A DNA stretch of 11,614 nt. Source: Dehalococcoidia bacterium. GTDB taxonomy: Bacteria > Chloroflexota > Dehalococcoidia > UBA3495. Under the pieces are notes generated by a model. That model made no database searches and was not told the DNA's origin. It worked only from the letters and a program-made list of their open reading frames with translations. The translations under genes and the position numbers were made by a program. The stretch's first letter is position 1, and every line of letters begins with the position of its first letter. This document shows positions 5,778 to 11,614 of the stretch, one piece after another. The DNA lies in NCBI GenBank assembly GCA_030753265.1, contig JASMCQ010000051.1, positions 1 to 11,614 on the forward strand. Direction: 5' to 3'.

Positions 5778-7301
5778 GTGACAGGCTTTTCCGGGTTACT
5801 AACTGCGACGGTATTCCTGCCCGCCGCCGGAGCGCTGGCGATCTTGCTGGTGGTCCGCGGCGACCGCAATGTTCGCGCTTTCGCGGTGCTGGTGGCGCTG
5901 GCGGACCTGGTGCTGTCCCTGGTGGTCTTTGGCCTCTTCGAGCAGGGAGACGGCGCCGACCGGTTCCAGTTGATCGACCGGTTTACCTGGATACCGGCCG
6001 AGACGCTCCGGGCCAGCTTCTTCCTGGGGGTAGACGGGCTCAACACTCCCCTGGTAGCCCTGACCGGGATATTGGGGTTCTGCGCGGTCCTGGCCTCTTG
6101 GCGAATCAAGCTGCGGGTCCGCGAGTACTTCATCTGGCTATTGGTGCTCCAGACTGCCGTCATGGGGGTCTTCTCCGCCCTCGACCTGCTGCTGTTCTTC
6201 TTCTTCTGGGAGCTGGAGCTGGTCCCGATGTACATGCTCATTTCTATCTGGGGCTCCGGGCGCAAAGAGTACTCGGCCATGAAGTTCATGGTCTTCACCC
6301 TCCTGGGCAGCGCCTTGATGCTGGTGGCCATCGTGGCGGTGTACGCGACACCGGGCGTCGGCACCTTCGACATGGTCGAGCTTTCGACCAAGGGCGCCAT
6401 GCTGGCCTCGGCCGCGGTGCTGATACCGATGTCGGGCCTGTTCTGGCTGTTCTTCGTCGCGTTCGCCATCAAATTGCCCTCCTGGCCGGTGCACACTTGG
6501 CTGCCCGATGCCCATACCGACGCGCCCACCGCCGCCAGCGTGATGCTGGCGGGGGTGCTGCTGAAGATGGGCGGCTACGGACTGCTGCGCATCAACCTGG
6601 GGATGTTCCCCGGACAGACGGACAAGTTCGCCTGGGCCCTGGTGGCTCTGGGGGTGGTCAGCGTGCTGTACGGGGCGGTGGTTACCCTCCGCCAGACCGA
6701 TCTGAAGCGGCTCATCGCCTTCTCCAGCGTCAGCCACATGGGGCTGGTGATGCTGGGGATCGGCTCGATCGGGGTCGCCAAGGGCGAACTGACCATGGCC
6801 GGCCTGAACGGGGCTGCCATGCAGCTATTCACCCACGGCACCATCACCGGGCTGCTCTTCCTGGCGGTCGGCCTGGTCTACGACAAGACTCACACCCGCT
6901 ACATTCCCGACCTGGGCGGCTTGGCGGGCCGAATGCCGGTGATCGCCACGGCCATCCTGATCGCCGGCCTGGCCTCCCTGGGGCTGCCCGGCCTCAGCGG
7001 ATTCGTATCTGAGTTGCTGGTGTTCACCGGGGCCTTCCAGGCCTTTGCCTGGCCCACGGTGCTCGCAGTCCTGAGCATCGTGCTGGCCGCCGGGTACATT
7101 CTCTGGATGATGGAGCGTACCTTCTTCGGCGTGCAGCGGGAGCGGTTCGCCGAGGTGACGGACGCGTCATTCGTCGAGGCCGTCCCCCTGGCCATCCTGG
7201 TGATCACCATCGTGGGAATCGGGGTGTACCCCTCGTTCCTGACCGACGTTTTCCAGTCCGGCCTGGAGCCTATTGCGGCCTTACTGCCGGGAAGCGGGTA
7301 G
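5778..7301 (+). CDS. nuoM: NADH-quinone oxidoreductase subunit M (NuoM)
   Basis: NuoM is the middle antiporter-like, proton-pumping subunit of complex I. From the GTG start it has 507 residues, usual for the family. Hallmarks are FFFWELELVPMYMLI with Glu145, the IKLPSWPVHTWLPDAHTDAP segment with Lys232, the following ASVMLAGVLLKMGGYGLLR helix, DLKRLIAFSSVSHMGLVMLG, and the FTHGTITGLLFLAVG stretch near the discontinuous helix. These include the Glu and Lys needed for proton transfer. I chose GTG 5778; TTG 5775 directly before it would add one residue. The 214-base gap from nuoL is unusual for this otherwise tightly packed operon and is explained by the repeat element. Identity is very secure. 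Confidence 0.97.
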   Translation: MTGFSGLLTATVFLPAAGALAILLVVRGDRNVRAFAVLVALADLVLSLVVFGLFEQGDGADRFQLIDRFTWIPAETLRASFFLGVDGLNTPLVALTGILGFCAVLASWRIKLRVREYFIWLLVLQTAVMGVFSALDLLLFFFFWELELVPMYMLISIWGSGRKEYSAMKFMVFTLLGSALMLVAIVAVYATPGVGTFDMVELSTKGAMLASAAVLIPMSGLFWLFFVAFAIKLPSWPVHTWLPDAHTDAPTAASVMLAGVLLKMGGYGLLRINLGMFPGQTDKFAWALVALGVVSVLYGAVVTLRQTDLKRLIAFSSVSHMGLVMLGIGSIGVAKGELTMAGLNGAAMQLFTHGTITGLLFLAVGLVYDKTHTRYIPDLGGLAGRMPVIATAILIAGLASLGLPGLSGFVSELLVFTGAFQAFAWPTVLAVLSIVLAAGYILWMMERTFFGVQRERFAEVTDASFVEAVPLAILVITIVGIGVYPSFLTDVFQSGLEPIAALLPGSG

Positions 7302-7307
7302 GCGACT

Positions 7308-8843
7308 ATGACCACCCACGACCTATACGTTCTATCGCCGTACCTGGGTGTGGCGGGAGTCGCCATCCTGGTCATCCTGCTGGACCTGGTGGTCAGGCGG
7401 AAGGGCCTGCTGCCGGTGTTCGCCCTGCTGGGGTTGCTGGCGCCGCTGGCCATGAGCCTGATCCAGGCCTTCGACCTGGAAGACTCCGTCAGCTTGCTGC
7501 AGGGCTCCGATCCCCTGTCCTCCGGGCAGGCCAGCATACTGCTGGGAAGCCTGTCCGTGGACCGGTTCGCCCTGTTCTTCAATTTCCTGATATTGGCCGC
7601 GTCTGGCTTGGTAATCCTGGCCTCGACGGACTACGTCCGGAAGATGGAACGGTTCCAGGGTGAGTATTACGGGCTGATCCTGTTCTCGGCTACCGGGATG
7701 ATGCTGCTGGCCGCCGCCACCGAGCTGATTACCATTTACATTTCGCTGGAGTTGGCCACCTTACCACTGGCGGCGCTGACCGCCTTCTTGATGACCTCGA
7801 AATCCAGCGAGGCCGGAATAAAATTCTTGATAGTCGGCGCGATCAGCTCCGCCATCATGCTCTACGGAATGGCGCTGATCTTCGGCTTCAACGGCACCAC
7901 CCAACTGTCCGAGATATCCGCCAGCGTCGCGGCTACCTCCGGGGGTCTGTCGTCCGCCAATTACGCCCTGTTGGTGGGAGTGATCCTGATGCTGGTCGGG
8001 TTTGGGTTCAAGATTTCCTCAGTCCCCTTCCAGATGTGGGTGCCGGACATCTACGAAGGGGCTCCCACGCCGGTGGTGGCCTTTCTTTCGGTAGCCAGCA
8101 AAGCCGCCGCCTTCGCCCTATTGCTCAGAGTATTCTATTCCGGGTTCTTCGACGTGAGTCTGGACTGGGCCGCCCTGATTGCTGTCCTGGCCGCCGCGTC
8201 CATGGTAATCGGCAACCTGGTGGCGGTCAGCCAGACCAACATCAAGAGGCTATTCGGTTACAGCGCCGTCGCCCACGCGGGCTACCTGCTGATTGGAGTG
8301 GCGGCGGGCGTGAAGGCTGCCGGCCCGGACTCGAGCTTCCCGGAGTTTCTGCCCGTGGGCCCAGACAGCGTCCTGTTCTATCTAGTCGCTTACGCGGCGG
8401 CCAACCTGACGGCCTTCTTCGCCATCGTGGCCATTGGCAACCGAATCGGCAGCGACCGGATCGAGGACTACGCCGGCGTGGCCCGCCGGGCCCCATTCCT
8501 GGCGATAGCCCTGGCCCTGGCCCTGGTGGCCTTGATCGGCGTGCCCCCCACCAGCATCTTCATCGCCAAGCTGTACATCTTCACGGCGGCGATCCAGGCC
8601 GACTTGACGTGGCTGGTCGTTCTGGGGGTGGCCAACAGCGTGGTTTCGGCCTACTACTACGTGCGAATCATCCGTGTCGTGTCCCTGCAACGGGCGCCCA
8701 CAGACCAAGAAGAGCGCATTTCCACGCCCCCCGCATCTCTGCTGGCCCTGACCATCGCCGGCGGGGCCATGCTCTGGATCGGCATCGCGCCGGGCACCAT
8801 TCTCGAGTATTCGAAGATTGCCGTGGGGCCGTTGATCCCCTGA
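7308..8843 (+). CDS. nuoN: NADH-quinone oxidoreductase subunit N (NuoN)
   Basis: NuoN is the antiporter-like subunit nearest the NuoH/J/K side of complex I. The ATG lies six bases after the nuoM stop. The 511-residue protein is polytopic, with the typical YISLELATLPLAALTAFL (Glu148) and the FKISSVPFQMWVPDIYEGAP block with Lys235, followed by TPVVAFLSVASKAAAFALLL and the NIKRLFGYSAVAHAGYLLIG stretch. A moderately long loop (about 335-350) and a polar segment near 465-475 are variable in the family. The protein ends shortly after its last helix. It is the last nuo gene here, and a structured non-coding gap with a promoter follows it, so the operon probably ends here. Identity is very secure. 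Confidence 0.97.
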   Translation: MTTHDLYVLSPYLGVAGVAILVILLDLVVRRKGLLPVFALLGLLAPLAMSLIQAFDLEDSVSLLQGSDPLSSGQASILLGSLSVDRFALFFNFLILAASGLVILASTDYVRKMERFQGEYYGLILFSATGMMLLAAATELITIYISLELATLPLAALTAFLMTSKSSEAGIKFLIVGAISSAIMLYGMALIFGFNGTTQLSEISASVAATSGGLSSANYALLVGVILMLVGFGFKISSVPFQMWVPDIYEGAPTPVVAFLSVASKAAAFALLLRVFYSGFFDVSLDWAALIAVLAAASMVIGNLVAVSQTNIKRLFGYSAVAHAGYLLIGVAAGVKAAGPDSSFPEFLPVGPDSVLFYLVAYAAANLTAFFAIVAIGNRIGSDRIEDYAGVARRAPFLAIALALALVALIGVPPTSIFIAKLYIFTAAIQADLTWLVVLGVANSVVSAYYYVRIIRVVSLQRAPTDQEERISTPPASLLALTIAGGAMLWIGIAPGTILEYSKIAVGPLIP

Positions 8844-8861
8844 GCAGCTTTCAAGCGACAA

Positions 8862-8902
8862 CCGCCGCCTTTAGAGGTGGCCTCCGCTTTGGATGGAGGC
8901 GG
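8862..8902 (+). other. GC-rich hairpin cluster after nuoN
   Basis: CCGCCT (8865-8870 taken with the preceding C/G run) can pair with AGGTGG (8875-8880) over a TTAG loop with one G-U pair. GCCTCC (8880-8885) pairs perfectly with GGAGGC (8895-8900) over a 9-base loop. Alternatively CCGCC (8862-8866) pairs with GGCGG (8898-8902) and encloses a GAGG/CCTC stem. No T run follows. It could be an end-of-operon transcript-stabilising structure, a factor-dependent stop region, or a palindromic repeat. Confidence 0.4.
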
Positions 8903-8925
8903 ACACCCTGCTCTGCCGGACATGA

Positions 8926-8955
8926 TTGACACCAATTTGAACGCGGTGCTAGACT
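8926..8955 (+). promoter_or_regulatory. sigma70-type promoter for the NAD kinase-Nudix pair
   Basis: A perfect -35 TTGACA (8926-8931) is followed by an 18-base spacer and TAGACT (8950-8955), which matches the -10 consensus at four of six positions. It is preceded by TG one base upstream (extended -10). Transcription would begin near 8962 and leave a leader of about 60 bases before the NAD kinase ATG. It sits in the only sizeable gap between nuoN and the next gene. Confidence 0.6.
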
Positions 8956-9024
8956 GCCCCTGCTTCGCAGCCGGCGGCTCATGGGCTAAGTGATGAACGC
9001 AGCTGGCTGGCCGCTCGTACCAAA

Positions 9025-9894
9025 ATGAAAAACATCGGCATAATCTACAACGCCGGAATTCCCGAAGCCCAGGAACTGGCTACAACTATCCTGAAAAAGC
9101 TGGCCGTGCCGGGCGAAAGCTGGATGTCGCCGGCGGAGAACCTGGAAACCCTCCACGAGCGGGCTGCTCAGACCGGACTGGTGATCACCGTTGGCGGTGA
9201 CGGCACCATCTTGAGGGCCGCGCAGGTGACGGCTCCCAGCGCGATTCCCGTGGTCGGGATCAACATGGGCCGGCTGGGGTTCATGACGGAACTCCGGGTG
9301 CATGAGGCCCTGGAAAAACTGCCCCTCTACTTCAGCGGGACCCACCGGGTCGAAGAGCGCAATATGCTCCAGGCCGAGGTGTTCAAGGCCGGCGATGGCT
9401 CCGGTCCCACGGTCGAGGGGCCGTTCCACGCCCTCAACGACGCGGTCATGGCCCGAGGCGTGGCCTCCCGGTTGGTGACCATCTCCGTCCACATCGATGG
9501 GGCCCAATTGACCACCTTTCGCGCCGACGCCATCATCTTCTCTACCGCCACGGGCAGCACCGGGTACAGCTTGGCCGCCGGTGGACCCATTCTCGATCCT
9601 GCATCGGAGTCGCTGATACTGAAACCGGTGGCCGCCCACCTGGGCCTTTCCGCGGGGCTGGTGTTGGCTCCCACGGTGAAGGTGACCCTTACCCTGGAGG
9701 GACGCCAACAGGCCATTCTGAGCGTCGACGGATACGTAGAGTATCCTCTGGAACCCGGCGGCTGGGTAGAGCTGAAGCAGAGTCCCTACAAAGCCAGGTT
9801 CCTTCGCGCTAATCCGCCCAGCTATTTCTACGGGACGCTACGTCGCCGGCTCGGCTTGGGTGTCAGCGGGCAGGAAGGGATGCCGGCCCGATGA
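9025..9894 (+). CDS. nadK: NAD kinase
   Basis: This enzyme phosphorylates NAD to NADP in the cytoplasm and is the only de novo source of NADP in most bacteria. The protein is 289 residues, typical length. It begins with the nucleotide-fold strand KNIGIIYN, has the catalytic/phosphate motif GGDGT at 57-61 (Asp59), then GINMGRLGFM (78-87), the ALND motif (136-139) where most family members have an NE pair, and the TATGSTGYSLAAGGPI block (174-189). A DG near 235-236 lies in the C-terminal beta domain. The Asn138-Asp139 pair is a conservative change from the usual Asn-Glu. There is no clear Shine-Dalgarno sequence before the ATG. The nearby ATG at 8993 is out of frame. It has its own promoter and overlaps the next gene. 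Identity is secure; ATP versus polyphosphate as donor cannot be told. Confidence 0.95.
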   Translation: MKNIGIIYNAGIPEAQELATTILKKLAVPGESWMSPAENLETLHERAAQTGLVITVGGDGTILRAAQVTAPSAIPVVGINMGRLGFMTELRVHEALEKLPLYFSGTHRVEERNMLQAEVFKAGDGSGPTVEGPFHALNDAVMARGVASRLVTISVHIDGAQLTTFRADAIIFSTATGSTGYSLAAGGPILDPASESLILKPVAAHLGLSAGLVLAPTVKVTLTLEGRQQAILSVDGYVEYPLEPGGWVELKQSPYKARFLRANPPSYFYGTLRRRLGLGVSGQEGMPAR

Positions 9895-10436
9895 CAGATG
9901 CCCAATCTGAACCCACCATGGAGACCCGGCGCCTGTATGAGGGGAAAATCCTCAACCTCCGAGTGGACACGGTCCGGATGCCTAACGGCCACGCGGCGAC
10001 CAGGGAGATCGTAGAACACTGTCCGGCCGTTTGCATCGTACCCGTAGACTGTCATGGCAACGTGCTGCTGGTTCGGCAATACCGGAAGCCCGCCGAAGCC
10101 GAGCTGCTAGAAGTACCCGCCGGCGGCATGGATGACGGTGAGACGCCCGAGGAGGCGGCACTTCGGGAGCTTCAGGAGGAGATCGGTTTTACCGCCGGCA
10201 CGTTGCGTCATCTGTCCAGCTTCTGGGTGGCACCCGGCTGGTGCACCGAGTTGCTCCACGGCTACCTGGCGACGGACTTGAGACCGTCGAGGCTTGCGCC
10301 CGACGAGGATGAAAACATCACGGTGGTACCGGTTCCCTTGGACCGCATTCCAGGGATGATAGAGAACGGCGAGATTCAGGATATGAAGAGTATCGCCTGC
10401 CTGCTGCTGGCCCTTCCCTTCACGGGCAACGAGTGA
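9891..10436 (+). CDS. Nudix hydrolase, probable ADP-ribose pyrophosphatase
   Basis: This is probably a cytoplasmic enzyme that splits ADP-ribose into AMP and ribose-5-phosphate and so clears a reactive product of NAD breakdown. The 181-residue protein has a complete Nudix box at 78-100 (G-x5-E-x7-RE-x2-EE-x-G-F) with the metal-binding RELQEE. Before it is LLVRQYRKPAEAELLEVPAGG (59-79), and after it APGWCTELLHGYLA (114-127). The QYR and PAGG motifs and the SPG-like 'APGW' element are typical of the ADP-ribose pyrophosphatase branch (NudF-like). Its ATG overlaps the NAD kinase stop (ATGA), so the two are translated together. The substrate is inferred from the motifs. Other nucleoside diphosphate sugars cannot be excluded. 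Confidence 0.88.
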   Translation: MTDAQSEPTMETRRLYEGKILNLRVDTVRMPNGHAATREIVEHCPAVCIVPVDCHGNVLLVRQYRKPAEAELLEVPAGGMDDGETPEEAALRELQEEIGFTAGTLRHLSSFWVAPGWCTELLHGYLATDLRPSRLAPDEDENITVVPVPLDRIPGMIENGEIQDMKSIACLLLALPFTGNE

Positions 10437-10442
10437 GGCCGG

Positions 10443-10458
10443 CCCCGAGGCGCCGGGG
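10443..10458 (+). other. short GC hairpin after the Nudix gene
   Basis: CCCCG (10443-10447) pairs with CGGGG (10454-10458) over a 6-base loop, seven bases past the Nudix stop codon. The next T run (10492-10496) is too far downstream for a classical intrinsic terminator. It is a possible weak or factor-dependent stop between this pair and the next operon. Confidence 0.3.
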
Positions 10459-10475
10459 ATCAGCCTGGGTTCAGG

Positions 10476-10504
10476 TAGAAAGGGCGCACCGTTTTTGTTA
10501 TATT
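10476..10504 (+). promoter_or_regulatory. probable promoter for the succinate dehydrogenase/fumarate reductase operon
   Basis: TATATT (10499-10504) matches the -10 consensus at five of six positions. Seventeen bases upstream is TAGAAA (10476-10481), which matches the -35 consensus at four of six. It lies in an AT-rich patch that stands out in this GC-rich window. The leader to the ATG would be about 70 bases. No clear operator was seen. Confidence 0.5.
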
Positions 10505-10566
10505 GATGGGCAGAGTGACTGAGTCTGCAATCTTGTGAGCCGGCCTGCCTCGGCGGCTGGCAGTTC

Positions 10567-10574
10567 GAGGAAGG
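10567..10574 (+). promoter_or_regulatory. strong ribosome binding site of sdhA/frdA
   Basis: GAGGAAGG lies seven bases before the ATG at 10582. It is the strongest Shine-Dalgarno sequence in the window and fixes the start of the flavoprotein gene. Confidence 0.75.
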
Positions 10575-10581
10575 TTCATCC

Positions 10582-11614
10582 ATGCTGGAGCACGATGTCT
10601 TGGTTGTTGGAGCCGGCCTGGCGGGCATGCGCGCGGCCATCGCGGCGCGAGACAATGGCGCCAACGTCGCAATCATCAGCAAAGTCCATCCGGTGCGCAG
10701 CCACTCTAACGCGGCCCAGGGCGGGATCAACGCCGCGCTCACCGATCGCGGAGACGACTGGAAGGACCACGCCTACGACACGGTGAAAGGTAGCGATTTC
10801 CTGGGTGACCAGGACGCCATCGAGGTCATGTGCCAGGCGGCGGGTAAGGCCTTGATCGACATGGAGCACATGGGCGTGACCTTCAACCGCGACGATGAAG
10901 GCCACCTGGGCACCAGGGCTTTCGGGGGCCAACGGAAGGCGAGGACCTTCTTCGTTGGCGACTTCACCGGCCAGGCAATGCTCCACGTCATGTTCGAGCA
11001 GCTGGTTAAATCCGGGATCCACAGCTACGAGGAGTGGTTTGTTACCGGTCTGATCCGGGAGGGCGGACAGATCTGCGGCGTGACGGCCATCGAGTTCCGC
11101 ACCGGACAGGTTTACGCGATTCGAGCCAAGACCGTCATTTTCTGCACCGGCGGGCTGGGCCGCGTATTCGAGCCGAGCACCAACGCTTTGATCGTCACCG
11201 GCGACGGCATCGCCTTGGCCTACAACGCCGGCGCCCGCTTGATGGACATGGAAATGGTCCAATACCACCCGACGACCTTGACGGGCAGCGGGGTGCTGAT
11301 CTCCGAAGCGGCCCGTGGTGAGGGCGCCTACCTTCTGGACAAGAACGGCGACCGGTTCATGGAGAAGTACGCACCCAATTATATGGAGCTGGCCTCTCGG
11401 GACGTGGTCTCCCGGGCCGAGCAGACCGAGATCAACGCCGGCAACGGCATCAACGGTTGCGTCCTCCTAGACTGCCGCCACCTCGGTGAGGCCCTGATCA
11501 TGGAGAAACTCAGCCAGATTCGCGAGATCGGGATCGACCTGATCGGGAAAGACATGATCAAGGAGCCGATCCCCATCCAGCCCGGGATGCACTACATAAT
11601 GGGCGGCATCAAGA
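10582..11614 (+). CDS. sdhA: succinate dehydrogenase/fumarate reductase flavoprotein subunit, 3' end missing
   Basis: This catalytic flavoprotein interconverts succinate and fumarate, passing electrons through an iron-sulfur subunit to the quinone pool. The first 344 codons are present and the gene runs off the right edge, so perhaps 200 or more residues are missing. The N-terminal FAD-binding motif is VVGAGLAGMRAAI (8-20). RSHSNAAQGGI (39-49) holds His41, the position of covalent FAD attachment in the family. Substrate-site residues are in place: His229 in QYHPTTL, Arg245 in EAARGEG, and His337 in MHYIMGGI. The last conserved active-site Arg would lie beyond the window. The capping-domain entry AFGGQRKARTFFVGDFTGQA (113-132) is shorter than in mitochondrial-type SdhA. 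The direction in the cell cannot be decided from this fragment, so frdA is an equal alternative name. It has its own promoter and strong ribosome binding site and probably starts a new operon. Confidence 0.93.
   Translation, partial: MLEHDVLVVGAGLAGMRAAIAARDNGANVAIISKVHPVRSHSNAAQGGINAALTDRGDDWKDHAYDTVKGSDFLGDQDAIEVMCQAAGKALIDMEHMGVTFNRDDEGHLGTRAFGGQRKARTFFVGDFTGQAMLHVMFEQLVKSGIHSYEEWFVTGLIREGGQICGVTAIEFRTGQVYAIRAKTVIFCTGGLGRVFEPSTNALIVTGDGIALAYNAGARLMDMEMVQYHPTTLTGSGVLISEAARGEGAYLLDKNGDRFMEKYAPNYMELASRDVVSRAEQTEINAGNGINGCVLLDCRHLGEALIMEKLSQIREIGIDLIGKDMIKEPIPIQPGMHYIMGGIK

Noticed and set aside
8862..8902. Intrinsic terminator of the nuo operon
   Set aside because: Strong stems are present but there is no T run after any of them. 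It is kept only as a hairpin cluster.
8993..9024. Upstream ATG as a longer start for NAD kinase
   Set aside because: It lies 32 bases before the chosen ATG and so is in another frame.

Overview
The window is a GC-rich, almost gap-free bacterial respiratory locus read entirely on the + strand. It covers most of an nuo operon for the proton-pumping quinone oxidoreductase (complex I). After it come an NAD kinase, a Nudix hydrolase of the ADP-ribose pyrophosphatase type, and the start of a succinate dehydrogenase/fumarate reductase flavoprotein. The protein sequences, the gene order nuoD-H-I-J-K-L-M-N without nuoE, nuoF and nuoG between D and H, the frequent GTG/TTG starts and the DUF2007-like small protein fit an uncultured member of the Chloroflexota (Dehalococcoidia/SAR202-like). 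That placement is inference from the look of the sequence, not a search result.

Layout: 1-342 is the 3' end of nuoD. 339-1598 is nuoH, with a TTG start overlapping the nuoD stop. 1605-2240 is nuoI, with two [4Fe-4S] motifs. 2241-2819 is nuoJ and 2826-3167 is nuoK. A 101-base gap follows, filled by a small hairpin and a degenerate 7-base tandem array. A 64-codon DUF2007-like gene (3269-3463) directly abuts nuoL (3464-5563). A 214-base gap holds a 148-base inverted-repeat element of MITE-like form. Then come nuoM (5778-7301) and nuoN (7308-8843). The next gap (8844-9024) contains a GC-rich hairpin cluster and a good sigma70-type promoter. It leads into NAD kinase (9025-9894), which overlaps the Nudix gene (9891-10436) by ATGA. 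A 145-base gap with a second likely promoter and a strong ribosome binding site precedes sdhA/frdA (10582 to the window edge, C-terminus missing).

How the genes work together: NuoD and NuoI form part of the quinone-reducing arm. NuoH, J, K, L, M and N form the whole membrane arm, and the antiporter-like subunits keep their key Glu and Lys residues, so proton pumping should be intact. The NADH-oxidising module (NuoEFG) is not in its usual place, so the electron donor may be ferredoxin or another carrier, or EFG may be encoded elsewhere. NAD kinase makes NADP, and the Nudix enzyme probably clears ADP-ribose. The flavoprotein begins a separate succinate/fumarate operon that would feed or drain the same quinone pool.

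This is mainly a housekeeping region. I see no defence system, CRISPR array, RNA gene or transposase. The unusual points are the D-to-H junction without EFG, the DUF2007-like gene inside the operon, and several different repeat or palindrome types that all sit at gene junctions or in the tails of nuoH and nuoI.
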